From: Kineobactrum sediminis | GTDB taxonomy: Bacteria > Pseudomonadota > Gammaproteobacteria > Pseudomonadales > Halieaceae | DNA: 64,000 nucleotides | Direction: 5' to 3' | Assembly (NCBI RefSeq): GCF_002868715.1 | Contig: NZ_PKLZ01000003.1 | Span: 186,001-250,000, forward strand | Shown here: one piece after another, positions 1 through 11,692 of the stretch | Numbering within the stretch: the stretch's first letter is position 1 | Layout: each line of letters starts with the position of its first letter | Notes under the pieces: generated by a model | Seen by the model: the letters and a program-made list of their open reading frames with translations, nothing else | What the model was told of the DNA's origin: nothing | Database searches by the model: none | Program-made: the position numbers and the translations under genes

Positions 1-467
1 CGGCGGCGGGTGCCGAGCGCCTGGCACAGCTGCGGGCCCTGTTGGTGGATTTCCCCGGGCTGCCTCTCATCCTGGTGGAAGGTCGCTCCCGGGAGGTAAT
101 GGCGGCGGCTGATGTGGTACTGCTGGCGTCTGGCACTGCCACTCTCGAATCACTGCTGTTGAAGCGACCCATGGTGGTCACCTACCGGATGGCAGCGCTG
201 TCCTGGGCACTGGTGTCGCGATTGGTGAAAACCCCGTTCGCGGCCCTGCCCAATATTCTTGCCGGCCAGCCGCTGGTACCCGAGCTGATCCAGAATGCGG
301 CAACACCGGAGGCGGTGGTGGCTGCCCTGCAGCCGCTGTTGCAGGACGAGGATGCCGCCAGGGCGCAGGTGCAGGCGTTTGATGCGATTCACCGATCGCT
401 GGCGCTGGGCTTTGGCGAGCGTTGTGCGGATGCCGTGGAAGCGATCCTGGCCGAGCCTCCGGCGTGA
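1..467 (+). CDS. lpxB: Lipid-A-disaccharide synthase, C-terminal part (5' end outside window)
   Basis: LpxB joins UDP-2,3-diacylglucosamine and lipid X to make the disaccharide core of lipid A at the inner membrane. The open frame runs through the left edge of the window (frame 3), so only about the last 155 residues are present. The motif [18 protein letters not shown], about 45 residues into the visible part, is the GT-B fold nucleotide-sugar-binding segment typical of the family (established knowledge), and the tail is the usual C-terminal helix region. The stop TGA (465-467) overlaps the GTG start of rnhB, so the two are translationally coupled, as in the lpxB-rnhB-dnaE order common in gammaproteobacteria. 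Confidence 0.93.
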   Translation, partial: AAGAERLAQLRALLVDFPGLPLILVEGRSREVMAAADVVLLASGTATLESLLLKRPMVVTYRMAALSWALVSRLVKTPFAALPNILAGQPLVPELIQNAATPEAVVAALQPLLQDEDAARAQVQAFDAIHRSLALGFGERCADAVEAILAEPPA

Positions 468-1072
468 CAGCCTTGTTCACCATCAATTATGCGGGACACG
501 ATATTGCCGGTGTAGACGAAGTCGGCCGTGGGCCGTTGGCGGGCGATGTTGTGGCGGCCGCGGTCATACTCGATCCCTGTGCCCCCATTGACGGGCTGCG
601 TGATTCCAAGAAATTGTCGGCTGCCCGCCGTGAGGTGCTGGCCCTGCAGATTCGCGAGCGGGCTCTGGCCTGGTCGGTAGCGCGCGCTACCGTGGAAGAG
701 ATTGACCAGCTCAATATACTGCAGGCATCGTTGCTGGCAATGCGGCGGGCGGTGCAGGCACTGCGGCCGCAGCCCGGCTATGTGCTGGTTGATGGTAATC
801 GCCTGCCGCGCTGGAACTACCTTTCCGAGGCGGTGGTGGGTGGCGATGGCCGGGTGCCGGCCATCGCCGCGGCCTCGATACTGGCCAAAGTGCAGCGTGA
901 CAGTGAACTGGTGGCGTTTGACAGCGTATATCCCGGCTATGGTTTTGCCGCCCACAAGGGCTACCCGACTGTCGCGCATTTACTGGCCTTGCGCACCCTG
1001 GGAGTGACGCCGCTGCATCGTCGCAGCTTTGCGCCGGTCAAAAATCTGTTACCGGGAAGCCCGGCGGGTTAA
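464..1072 (+). CDS. rnhB: Ribonuclease HII
   Basis: RNase HII removes ribonucleotides from DNA and RNA:DNA hybrids. The 202-residue product has the family signature [12 protein letters not shown] near residues 16-27, with the metal-binding Asp18-Glu19 pair, a second acidic motif LVDGN and the [13 protein letters not shown] segment. The frame is open upstream into lpxB, but family length and the conserved block support the GTG at 464, which shares bases with the lpxB stop (GTGA overlap). No good Shine-Dalgarno is visible, which fits coupled translation from lpxB. dnaE starts 10 bases after the stop. Confidence 0.95.
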   Translation: MTALFTINYAGHDIAGVDEVGRGPLAGDVVAAAVILDPCAPIDGLRDSKKLSAARREVLALQIRERALAWSVARATVEEIDQLNILQASLLAMRRAVQALRPQPGYVLVDGNRLPRWNYLSEAVVGGDGRVPAIAAASILAKVQRDSELVAFDSVYPGYGFAAHKGYPTVAHLLALRTLGVTPLHRRSFAPVKNLLPGSPAG

Positions 1073-1081
1073 ACTGCCGCC

Positions 1082-4570
<3,489 letters not shown>

Positions 4571-4584
4571 ATCGCCTGGCTGCA

Positions 4585-4669
4585 GGCACCGCCAACCACA
4601 TTCCGCTTCCGGTTCGAACTGCTGCACCGATCCCCGTCGCTGCCCGCTCTGCCATTGCGCCACGGTGCC
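4585..4669 (-). other. tRNA-like but non-folding sequence between dnaE and the SDR gene
   Basis: On the minus strand 85 bases are bounded by a perfect 7-bp inverted pair (GGCACCG at 4669-4663, CGGTGCC at 4591-4585) like an acceptor stem. A D-arm-like stretch (GCGC-AATGGCA-GAGC) follows, and there is an internal GTTCGAACC resembling a T-loop. I could not pair an anticodon stem or a T-stem, and the T-loop lies too far from the 3' acceptor strand. It is therefore not a functional tRNA as read. It may be a decayed tRNA or chance. The rest of 4571-4755 shows only the AGGA ribosome site of the next gene. Confidence 0.2.
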
Positions 4670-4755
4670 CTCGCACCCAGAATGGCAGTAACGGGGCCAG
4701 GAACATCCTTCGCCCGGGATCGCCAGATAAACATAAGACGCGAGGATCAAACAGC

Positions 4756-5547
4756 ATGTTACTCAAAGACAAAGTAGTGATTGTGTCCGGTATCGGGCCG
4801 GGGCTTGGCCAGGAGTTATCGACTCTGGCGGCGAGCGAAGGTGCTGCCGGCGTGGTGCTGGCGGCGCGAACTGCGGCCAAGCTGGATACTGCCGAGCAGG
4901 AAATACAGGCACTGGGTCTGGGAACCCGGGTTCTCAAGGTCGTTACCGACATTGCCGACCGCGATCAGTGTCTGGCCCTGGCAGCGCGCACCATGGCTGA
5001 ATTCGGGCGTATTGATGTGCTCTTCAACAGTGCTTACGACCCCGGCAGTTTCGAACCCATCGCGGAGGCGGACCTGGACGGCTGGCGACGCAGTATGGAG
5101 GTTAACTTTTTTGGCACCATGCAGCTTACCCAGGCCTGTGTACCGGGGATGCGCGCGGCGGGTGGCGGCGCCATTGTCATGATAGCCACCATGGTGGAAC
5201 ACAAGCCGCTGGCCACCCAGGGGGGCTACGGCGCAACCAAGTCGGCCTTGCGCTCGGCCACCAAGCATCTGGCACTGGAGCTGGGCGCGGATAATATCCG
5301 GGTCAACAGCTGCCATATGGGTTGGATGTGGGGTCCTGCAGTTGAGGGCTACTTCGCCTGGCAGGCGCAGGCGAGTGGAAAATCCCAGGCGGAGCTGGTG
5401 GCGGAAGTCACCCGGAATATTCCCCTGGGCCATATTCCCGACGATGGTGACTGTGCCAGGGCAGCGGTTTTTCTCGCTTCCGATTATGCCCGCGTTGTAA
5501 CCGGCGCGGCACTGGATGTAAATGGCGGCGAGTACATGCCGGTTTAA
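4756..5547 (+). CDS. Short-chain dehydrogenase/reductase
   Basis: The 263-residue protein is a classical SDR, an NAD(P)-dependent oxidoreductase of unknown substrate. Visible motifs are the cofactor loop SGIGPGLG (residues 11-18), the acidic DIAD at 65-68, an NSA variant of the usual NNAG at 91-93, Asn117, and the YGATK active site with Tyr158 and Lys162. The residue 13 before the Tyr, normally Ser, is Thr145. The C-terminal VTGAALDVNGG is standard. An AGGA ribosome site lies 9 bases before the ATG. An MFS transporter starts 21 bases downstream, so the two probably form an operon handling the same compound. Confidence 0.9.
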   Translation: MLLKDKVVIVSGIGPGLGQELSTLAASEGAAGVVLAARTAAKLDTAEQEIQALGLGTRVLKVVTDIADRDQCLALAARTMAEFGRIDVLFNSAYDPGSFEPIAEADLDGWRRSMEVNFFGTMQLTQACVPGMRAAGGGAIVMIATMVEHKPLATQGGYGATKSALRSATKHLALELGADNIRVNSCHMGWMWGPAVEGYFAWQAQASGKSQAELVAEVTRNIPLGHIPDDGDCARAAVFLASDYARVVTGAALDVNGGEYMPV

Positions 5548-5568
5548 CAGTAAAGGTTGGAACGTAAT

Positions 5569-6783
5569 ATGTTTTATGGTTGGTTTCTGGTAGGTGTGGC
5601 ATTTGTGGTGATGATGGTCAGCAGTGGTGCCATCATGTATTCCTACAGCGTGGTTGCGGTGCCCCTGGGCGAGGCTTTTGAATCCAGCCGAATGGCAATG
5701 ATGCTGGGTATTACTGCGATGACCCTCGCCGGCGGTGTGCTGTCGCCGTTTCTTGGAGGCATGATCGATCGCGGTTCCCTGCGCCTGATGATGTTGCTGG
5801 GTGCCGTGGGGCTGGCTTTGGGTTATGTACTGCTGTCCCTGACGACCGCCAGCTGGCAGGTGCCGATTGTTTACGCACTCTTCATGGCGTTGGGCATGAA
5901 TCTGCTGGGCCCACTAACGGCATCCACATTACTGGCGCGCTGGTTCACCCGCAAGCGGGGCCTGGTGTTGGGAATTGCCGCCGTGGGCACCTCGGTGGGG
6001 GGGTTCCTGTTGCCGCCGCTGATACAGTGGCTGATTGACAGTTTTGCCTGGCGCGACGCCCTGCGCATCCTGGGCATCGGCAGCCTGTTGGTGACTCTGC
6101 CTGCCGTGTGGCTGGTGGTCAATCGCCCTGAAGACAAGGGCCTTAGCCCCGATGGCGATAGCCCGCCGCCCGATGTGGGGACCCCGCCCCCGCAAATATC
6201 TACTGCAGCCCTCTTGCGGGAGCGTAATTTCTGGCTGGTGGCACTGGTGATGAGCCTGTTGTTCGGCGTGTATACGGCGCTACTCAGTAATCTGGTGCCG
6301 TTTGCCCTGGATACCGGTGCCGATGCGGAGGGCGCGGCATTGCTGATCTCGGTACTGGCGCTGGCCGGTATCGCCGGCAAGCTGGGCTTTGGTGCGATCG
6401 CGGACCGGGTTGATCTGCGCGTGGGTCTGGGTAGTGCCATTCTCTTGATCATTTTCGGCCTGGCAGCCTACCTGTTGGGCGATAGTTACACTGTCCTGTT
6501 GTTGGGCAGTGGTGCCCTGGGGCTTGCCGCGGGGGGTATGCTGCCGGTGTGGGGCGCGTTGCTGGCGGTATTGTTCGGTGCGCCAAGTTATGGTCGGGTA
6601 ATGGGTCTGATGGGACCGGTCATCATGCCGTTAACGCTTATGGGCCCTCCCCTGGCGGGTATGGTGCACGATGCCACCGGTAGTTATAGCGGTGCTTTCG
6701 CAGGCTTTATTGTCGTGCTGCTGGTGGGCTTGTCACTGTTGCCCTTCATTCGCATGCGAACTTACGGACAGCCTGTGTTCTGA
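5569..6783 (+). CDS. MFS transporter (monocarboxylate/organic anion type)
   Basis: This 404-residue, very hydrophobic protein has about 12 membrane spans and a hydrophilic central loop (around residues 180-210, rich in Pro and Asp). Between TM2 and TM3 is GGMIDRGSLR, the MFS motif A region, and the second half repeats it as GAIADRVDLR. The pattern fits the oxalate/formate- or monocarboxylate-type MFS carriers; the substrate cannot be read. I chose ATG 5569 over an in-frame TTG at 5557 because AAGG (5553-5556) is properly spaced only for the ATG. It lies in the same orientation as the SDR and probably shares its transcript. Confidence 0.88.
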   Translation: MFYGWFLVGVAFVVMMVSSGAIMYSYSVVAVPLGEAFESSRMAMMLGITAMTLAGGVLSPFLGGMIDRGSLRLMMLLGAVGLALGYVLLSLTTASWQVPIVYALFMALGMNLLGPLTASTLLARWFTRKRGLVLGIAAVGTSVGGFLLPPLIQWLIDSFAWRDALRILGIGSLLVTLPAVWLVVNRPEDKGLSPDGDSPPPDVGTPPPQISTAALLRERNFWLVALVMSLLFGVYTALLSNLVPFALDTGADAEGAALLISVLALAGIAGKLGFGAIADRVDLRVGLGSAILLIIFGLAAYLLGDSYTVLLLGSGALGLAAGGMLPVWGALLAVLFGAPSYGRVMGLMGPVIMPLTLMGPPLAGMVHDATGSYSGAFAGFIVVLLVGLSLLPFIRMRTYGQPVF

Positions 6784-6809
6784 AACAGGGAATTTTTCTA
6801 CCCGGTTAC

Positions 6810-6849
6810 TTGCGTATCCTTTGTTTGGTGTTATAGTCACGTATAACAC
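6810..6849 (+). promoter_or_regulatory. Promoter with overlapping operator-like dyad upstream of RND pump
   Basis: The 89-base gap before the RND gene contains a perfect dyad: GTGTTATA (6828-6835), a 6-base spacer, and TATAACAC (6842-6849). A sigma-70-like pair overlaps it: TTGCGT (6810-6815), 16 bases, TATAGT (6832-6837). A symmetric site on top of the -10 is the layout of a TetR/MarR-type repressor operator, which is the usual control of RND pumps. No repressor gene lies next to it, so the regulator would be encoded elsewhere. Confidence 0.6.
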
Positions 6850-6872
6850 TATATCAATAGGAGCGCGGAGCC

Positions 6873-9800
6873 ATGTCTTATCCCGCCGGCCCCCCTGACC
6901 AGAATTCCGTAATTGCCCGTTTTACCCGCCATCCGCTGGCGGCCAACCTGATGATGATCCTGTTGCTGCTGGCGGGTCTCTGGGGGATTCGTCAGCTGAC
7001 GGTGCAACTGAATCCGACCCAGCCCGCGACCTCCGTCGAGATTGCCCTTGCCTGGCCGGGAGCTGCCGCAGAGGACGTAGAGCGCCTGCTCACCGAACCG
7101 GTGGAGCATCAACTGCGCAGCTTACAGAATCTACGCGGTATGACCTCGACTACCCGCGATGGCAATGCGGTGATCCGTTTGCGTTATGACAATAAAGCGG
7201 ACATGGGCCAGGCACTGGACCGGGTCAAGCAACAGGTGGACCAGGCGCGGGATTTGCCGCCCGGTATGGAACCTCCGGTTATCCGGGTTGCCACGTTCCA
7301 GGAGACCGTCGCGGCCATTTTGCTGGTGGGTGAGGGCTCCCTGGAAGAGCTGGTGCCCTTGGCTCGTGATATTCAGCGCGAACTGCTGTCCCGCGGTGCG
7401 GACCATGTTGAATTCTCCGGCATCCCCCGGGAAGAAATCGCTATCCAGATCGATAGCCATACCCTGTTCCAGTTGGGTGTGCCCCTGCATGAAATTGCCC
7501 GCAAGGTACTGGATAACAGTCGCGATACCGCGGCCGGTTCAGTGGGGAGTGGCCATCTGCAGCGGCAGCTACGCAGTCTCGAGCAGCGTCGCAGCAGCCG
7601 CGAATTTGCCGGGTTGCCACTGACCCTGGGCGAGCCGGAAAGTCTCCATTACCTGGGTGACATCGCCCTGATCGAGCGACGGCAGCAGGATGACCAGCGG
7701 CTGCTGTATCACAATGGCGAAGCCGCCATCATGATCAGGCTGCGCCGTGCCGAGGGCTCTGATGTCATGGCGGAGGCGCGGATCCTGCACGCCTGGTACG
7801 AAGAAAATGCCGACGTGCTGGCGGCTCGTGGTATTACCGCATCCCTCTGGCTGGAGGCCTGGCGGTTTGCCCGGGAAACCCTGATGCTGGTGGTCAATAA
7901 CGGCCTGACCGGGATGTTGCTGGTGATCGCCAGCCTGTTTCTGTTTCTCAATTTCAGGGTGGCTGGCTGGGTGACGCTGGGAATTCCAGTGTCCTTTTTG
8001 GGCGCATTATTTTTATTCTGGTGGTTGGGGGGTTCCATCAATTTCATCAGCCTGATTGGGGCGGTCATGGCTCTGGGTATTGTTGTGGACGATGCCATTG
8101 TGGTGGGTGAGCATGCCCTGTCGCGCTTTGAGGCGGGTGCCAGCCCGCAACAGGCTGCGTCGGAGGGGGCGCAACGCATGTTTCTCCCGGTGCTGGCTTC
8201 GTCACTGACGACCATGGCAGCCTTCTTACCCTTGATTGTGCTGGACCAGCCCGCTATTCGGGAGATACCCCTGTTGATGGCCTGTGTGATCCTGGCCTCC
8301 CTGGTGGAGTGTTTCCTGGTAATGCCCGGCCATCTGCGGCACAGTTTCGAACGCCAGTCACTGCGCCAACCGGGGCGCTTTCGCAGCGCCTTTGATCGCG
8401 GTTTTCAGCGATTGGTGGAGAGGTACTTTGTGCCATTTCTTGGGCTGGCGTTGAATCACCGCCGGTCTGTACTGGCGGGCGCTGTGGGTGTCTTCCTGAT
8501 TGCCGTGTCATTACTGGTGACCGGACGCATCAAGCTGGAGCTGGATGTCCAGGTAAACTTCGAGTTCGCCGAAGCGCACATACAGTTTGCGCCACAGGCG
8601 ACTGAGGCGGACAAACAGGCATTCCTGCGGGCAGCCGAGGCAGCACTGGCGGCCACCAATGCAGAGTTTGGGGGCAATGTCATTGTCACCCATATACGTC
8701 ATCGTAACTGGGCAACCCTTGAGCAAATGGCGCGTACCGGCAGCCAGTATGCAACCATCCAGGTGGAACTGGTGTCACCGGATCAACGTACGGTCAGTCT
8801 TGCCGATTTTTCCGCTGCCTGGCAAGGGCGCGTCGCGCCTGACCCCGCTGTGGAAGTATTTACTCTCGCCGACGGTGAAAATGGTTCTCCCGACCTGCAG
8901 CTCTATCTCAGTGGCGGGGATATCCACAGTCTCAAGGCGGCAGCCGATGAGCTTGCTGCGGCTGTTAGTACCTATCCGGGGGTCAGCAATGTCTTTGATG
9001 ATCTGCCGCTGGGACGCGAACAGTGGTTGTTCAACCTCAGCACAGCGGGCCGCGCCGCAGGGCTCACCAGCGCTGAGCTGGGCCGCCAGCTTGAGGTTGC
9101 CTTCAGTGGCCAGCGGATACAGTTATTTACCGATAGCGGCGCGGAGCTGGAAGTGCGGGTATCCCTGCCCGAGGCCGAGCGGCATCAGCCTGCGAGCCTG
9201 GCGCGGCTGCCGATCACTACGCCATCGGGCGCGGTGCTACCGCTGGCCAGCGTAGCGGAGGTCAGCGCCCAGCGAGGCATCGAGCGTATCAACCACCGTA
9301 ATGGCCAGCGTGTGATCAATGTCTTCGGGCATGTGGACAAACGTGTCAATACGCCGATGGCGATCATTGCCGATCTGGAGCGAGAGCTCATTCCCGCCCT
9401 GACCGCTCGTTATGGCGTTCGCTATGGTCTGGGCGAAGGCTCTGCAGAACAGGCAAAGGTGCTCGCCGACATGATGCTGGGTGCGCTGATTGGGCTATTG
9501 CTGATCTACCTGATCCTGGCCTGGATGTTTGCCTCCTGGACCTGGCCACTGGCGGTCATGGTGGCGATTCCCCTGGGGCTTACCGGCGCCCTTATCGGGT
9601 TGCAGGTCATGGGTATGAATCTTGGCGCGCTGGCTATCATGGGCCTGTTCACCCTGACCGGTGTCATCATTAACGACTCCATTATCCTGATCACCACCTG
9701 GCGTGAACATCGCATGGCGGGAATGGCAACCAGGGACGCGTTGTTGCAGGCCTGCCGATCGCGTCTGCGTCCGGTGCTGTTGACCTCACTGACAACGACT

Positions 9801-10004
9801 GTCGGGCTGATACCGATGATGCTCGAAAGTTCGCCCATGGGGGAAGCGATGGCGCCCCTGGCGGTCGTCATCTGCTTTGGGCTGCTCTACGGCACCACTT
9901 TGATCCTGCTCACGATACCGGTGCTGTTATCACTGCTTGATCGTGAATCCCAACCGGCAGGCAGGGTATTTGCGAGCGGCCAACTGGCGATTGCCGGTCA
10001 TTGA
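6873..10004 (+). CDS. RND efflux transporter, inner-membrane pump (AcrB/MMPL-HAE family)
   Basis: The 1043-residue protein has the RND layout: TM1 near residues 20-40, a first large periplasmic loop, TM2-6, a second loop, and TM7-12. The TM4 motif GIVVDDAIVVGE includes Asp406-Asp407, equivalent to the proton-relay Asp pair of AcrB. It exports drugs, lipophilic compounds or metabolites using the proton gradient, with a periplasmic adaptor and an outer-membrane channel. AGGAG at 6859-6863 precedes the ATG at 6873. The adaptor gene follows immediately; no TolC-like channel is encoded nearby. Confidence 0.93.
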   Translation: MSYPAGPPDQNSVIARFTRHPLAANLMMILLLLAGLWGIRQLTVQLNPTQPATSVEIALAWPGAAAEDVERLLTEPVEHQLRSLQNLRGMTSTTRDGNAVIRLRYDNKADMGQALDRVKQQVDQARDLPPGMEPPVIRVATFQETVAAILLVGEGSLEELVPLARDIQRELLSRGADHVEFSGIPREEIAIQIDSHTLFQLGVPLHEIARKVLDNSRDTAAGSVGSGHLQRQLRSLEQRRSSREFAGLPLTLGEPESLHYLGDIALIERRQQDDQRLLYHNGEAAIMIRLRRAEGSDVMAEARILHAWYEENADVLAARGITASLWLEAWRFARETLMLVVNNGLTGMLLVIASLFLFLNFRVAGWVTLGIPVSFLGALFLFWWLGGSINFISLIGAVMALGIVVDDAIVVGEHALSRFEAGASPQQAASEGAQRMFLPVLASSLTTMAAFLPLIVLDQPAIREIPLLMACVILASLVECFLVMPGHLRHSFERQSLRQPGRFRSAFDRGFQRLVERYFVPFLGLALNHRRSVLAGAVGVFLIAVSLLVTGRIKLELDVQVNFEFAEAHIQFAPQATEADKQAFLRAAEAALAATNAEFGGNVIVTHIRHRNWATLEQMARTGSQYATIQVELVSPDQRTVSLADFSAAWQGRVAPDPAVEVFTLADGENGSPDLQLYLSGGDIHSLKAAADELAAAVSTYPGVSNVFDDLPLGREQWLFNLSTAGRAAGLTSAELGRQLEVAFSGQRIQLFTDSGAELEVRVSLPEAERHQPASLARLPITTPSGAVLPLASVAEVSAQRGIERINHRNGQRVINVFGHVDKRVNTPMAIIADLERELIPALTARYGVRYGLGEGSAEQAKVLADMMLGALIGLLLIYLILAWMFASWTWPLAVMVAIPLGLTGALIGLQVMGMNLGALAIMGLFTLTGVIINDSIILITTWREHRMAGMATRDALLQACRSRLRPVLLTSLTTTVGLIPMMLESSPMGEAMAPLAVVICFGLLYGTTLILLTIPVLLSLLDRESQPAGRVFASGQLAIAGH

Positions 10005-10024
10005 ATTATCTGAGGAGAATGGTA

Positions 10025-11329
10025 ATGAATAGTCTCAAAGTCTGCATCGACAGATTACGCCGTTACTGGACACGTAAAAACCGGGTTTTCCTCGTCGTTG
10101 TGGCGGTGGCAGCGCTGGGAACCACCAGCTTGCTGGCTACCGCGCCACGCCACGATCCCAGGGCGGTTGAGGAAAAAATCTGGCCGGTAACCATGGTGGC
10201 TACCGAGTCCGGATTGTTACAGGCGCAACTGGACTTGTTCGGGCGAGTGGAAACGCCGCGGCACGCGGAACTGGGCGCAGGTATCGATGCCGAGGTACTG
10301 CAGGTACATATTGCCGAAGGAGAGCGTGTGACGGCCGGCCAGTTGCTGGTGTCACTGGACGCCGCAGATGTGAAAGTGCAGCTGCGCCGCCAGCAGGCGG
10401 TGGTTGCTGAACAGGAAGCGGCGGTAGCATCCCTGGCGCGGGACTTTGCCGCCGAGCGCACGGTGCTGGCTCACCTGCAGGAGTTGCGGCAGCTTGGCGC
10501 CGTGCGTCTGCAGCGATTTCAATCCCTGCACGCGCGGCAACTGGTGGCAACGGAACAACGTGACAGTCTACAGCAGGACATGGCGCGTCTGAATATCGAG
10601 CTGGCGCAGCAGCAGGCACTGGTGGACAAACACCCCCAGCGTCGCGCCAGTGCCGAAGCCGCTTTGGAGCGAGCCCGGGCAGACCTTGACCAGCAGCGGT
10701 TACAATGGGCGCGCAGTGAGGTCCGGGCCCCATTTGATGGTCGTATAAGCAGCCTGCAAACCAGCGGCGGCGAACGGGTTCAGCGTGGCCACGCCCTGCT
10801 GAGCCTGTTCGACAGTAGTGCACTCCAGGTGCGTGTCGCCTTGCCTGCAGGAGCGGCGGATAGTCTGCAGGCGGCGCTTGCACGCCAAGAGCCGGTTAAC
10901 GCCATGCTCACCGGCCATGGAATCCCCGCGCAATTATTGCAGCTCGCGAGCGCCGTGGAACGTGGTGCCAGCGGTACCGAGGCCCTGTTTCAGTTGGCGC
11001 CCGGGGTTGGCGCGGCACTGGACCTGGGCAGGGTAGTGGACATTCGCATTACGCTACCGGGCAGCGAAGCGATGGTGGCGCTGCCGCCGCAGAGCCTCTA
11101 TGAAAACCGGCGTATATTCCTGGTAAAAGACGATCGCCTGCAGGCCCTTGCGGTAGAACCGGCGGGACGGCGACAAAATGCCCATGGTGAGATGGAAGTG
11201 CTGGTGAAGGCCAGCGCGCTGCCGGAAGATGCCCACGTGCTCGCCAGCGACCTGCCGCAGGCGGCGTCAGGGCTGCGTGTGAAAGCGGTTCTTCTGGATC
11301 CAGACGGTGAGCCGCAGGTTGCGGGCTGA
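10025..11329 (+). CDS. RND efflux periplasmic adaptor (HlyD/MFP family)
   Basis: This 434-residue membrane-fusion protein has an N-terminal membrane anchor (RVFLVVVAVAALGTTSLLA, about residues 20-38), a split lipoyl motif (VLQVHIAEGERVTAGQLLVSLDA and the matching VRAPFDGRISSLQTSGGERVQRG), a long coiled-coil hairpin between them, and a beta-barrel domain. The frame opens at a TTG overlapping the pump stop, and there are ATGs at 10019 and 10025. GAGGAG at 10012-10017 fits only the ATG at 10025. The order pump-then-adaptor is the reverse of the usual adaptor-first order. Confidence 0.9.
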   Translation: MNSLKVCIDRLRRYWTRKNRVFLVVVAVAALGTTSLLATAPRHDPRAVEEKIWPVTMVATESGLLQAQLDLFGRVETPRHAELGAGIDAEVLQVHIAEGERVTAGQLLVSLDAADVKVQLRRQQAVVAEQEAAVASLARDFAAERTVLAHLQELRQLGAVRLQRFQSLHARQLVATEQRDSLQQDMARLNIELAQQQALVDKHPQRRASAEAALERARADLDQQRLQWARSEVRAPFDGRISSLQTSGGERVQRGHALLSLFDSSALQVRVALPAGAADSLQAALARQEPVNAMLTGHGIPAQLLQLASAVERGASGTEALFQLAPGVGAALDLGRVVDIRITLPGSEAMVALPPQSLYENRRIFLVKDDRLQALAVEPAGRRQNAHGEMEVLVKASALPEDAHVLASDLPQAASGLRVKAVLLDPDGEPQVAG

Positions 11330-11410
11330 CGGTTTGTATCTGCTAAAATAGGCAGCCATGGATGTCGCTCGTGTGAGCGGCCGACTGTTACCCCCGCTAA
11401 AGGAAAGATC

Positions 11411-11692
11411 ATGTCGAAAGATGATGCAATCGAAGCCGCCGTGCTGCGCCGCCGGTTGGCTCACCTGGACAGCCGCAAGGACGTGCAGAATATAGAGCTG
11501 ATGAACCTGGCGGGTTTTTGCCGCAACTGCCTCGCCAAATGGACTGTGGAGGCAGCCGGGGAAGAGGGTGTTGAGCTGTCTTACGAGGCGGCCCGGGAGC
11601 GGATTTACGGCATGCCCTACAGTGAATGGAAAGCGCGTTATCAGACCTCGTTGCCAACAGCGGGCGGCGAGGATGCCGGTTTGCCCGGATAA
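11411..11692 (+). CDS. DUF1244 family protein
   Basis: This 93-residue protein matches the DUF1244 family, known from alpha- and gammaproteobacteria but of unknown function. The core DVQNIELMNLAGFCRNCL is the family hallmark with two conserved Cys, followed by EAARERIYGMPYSEWKARYQ. AAAGGAAAG sits just upstream of the ATG. The last 52 bases overlap, tail to tail, the coding end of the minus-strand RND gene (11641-11692). The gene separates two convergent efflux systems, with no evident functional link. Confidence 0.88.
   Translation: MSKDDAIEAAVLRRRLAHLDSRKDVQNIELMNLAGFCRNCLAKWTVEAAGEEGVELSYEAARERIYGMPYSEWKARYQTSLPTAGGEDAGLPG

Noticed and set aside
4585-4669. Calling this stretch a real tRNA gene
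   Set aside because: No anticodon stem or T-stem can be paired; only the acceptor-like and D-arm-like parts fit.
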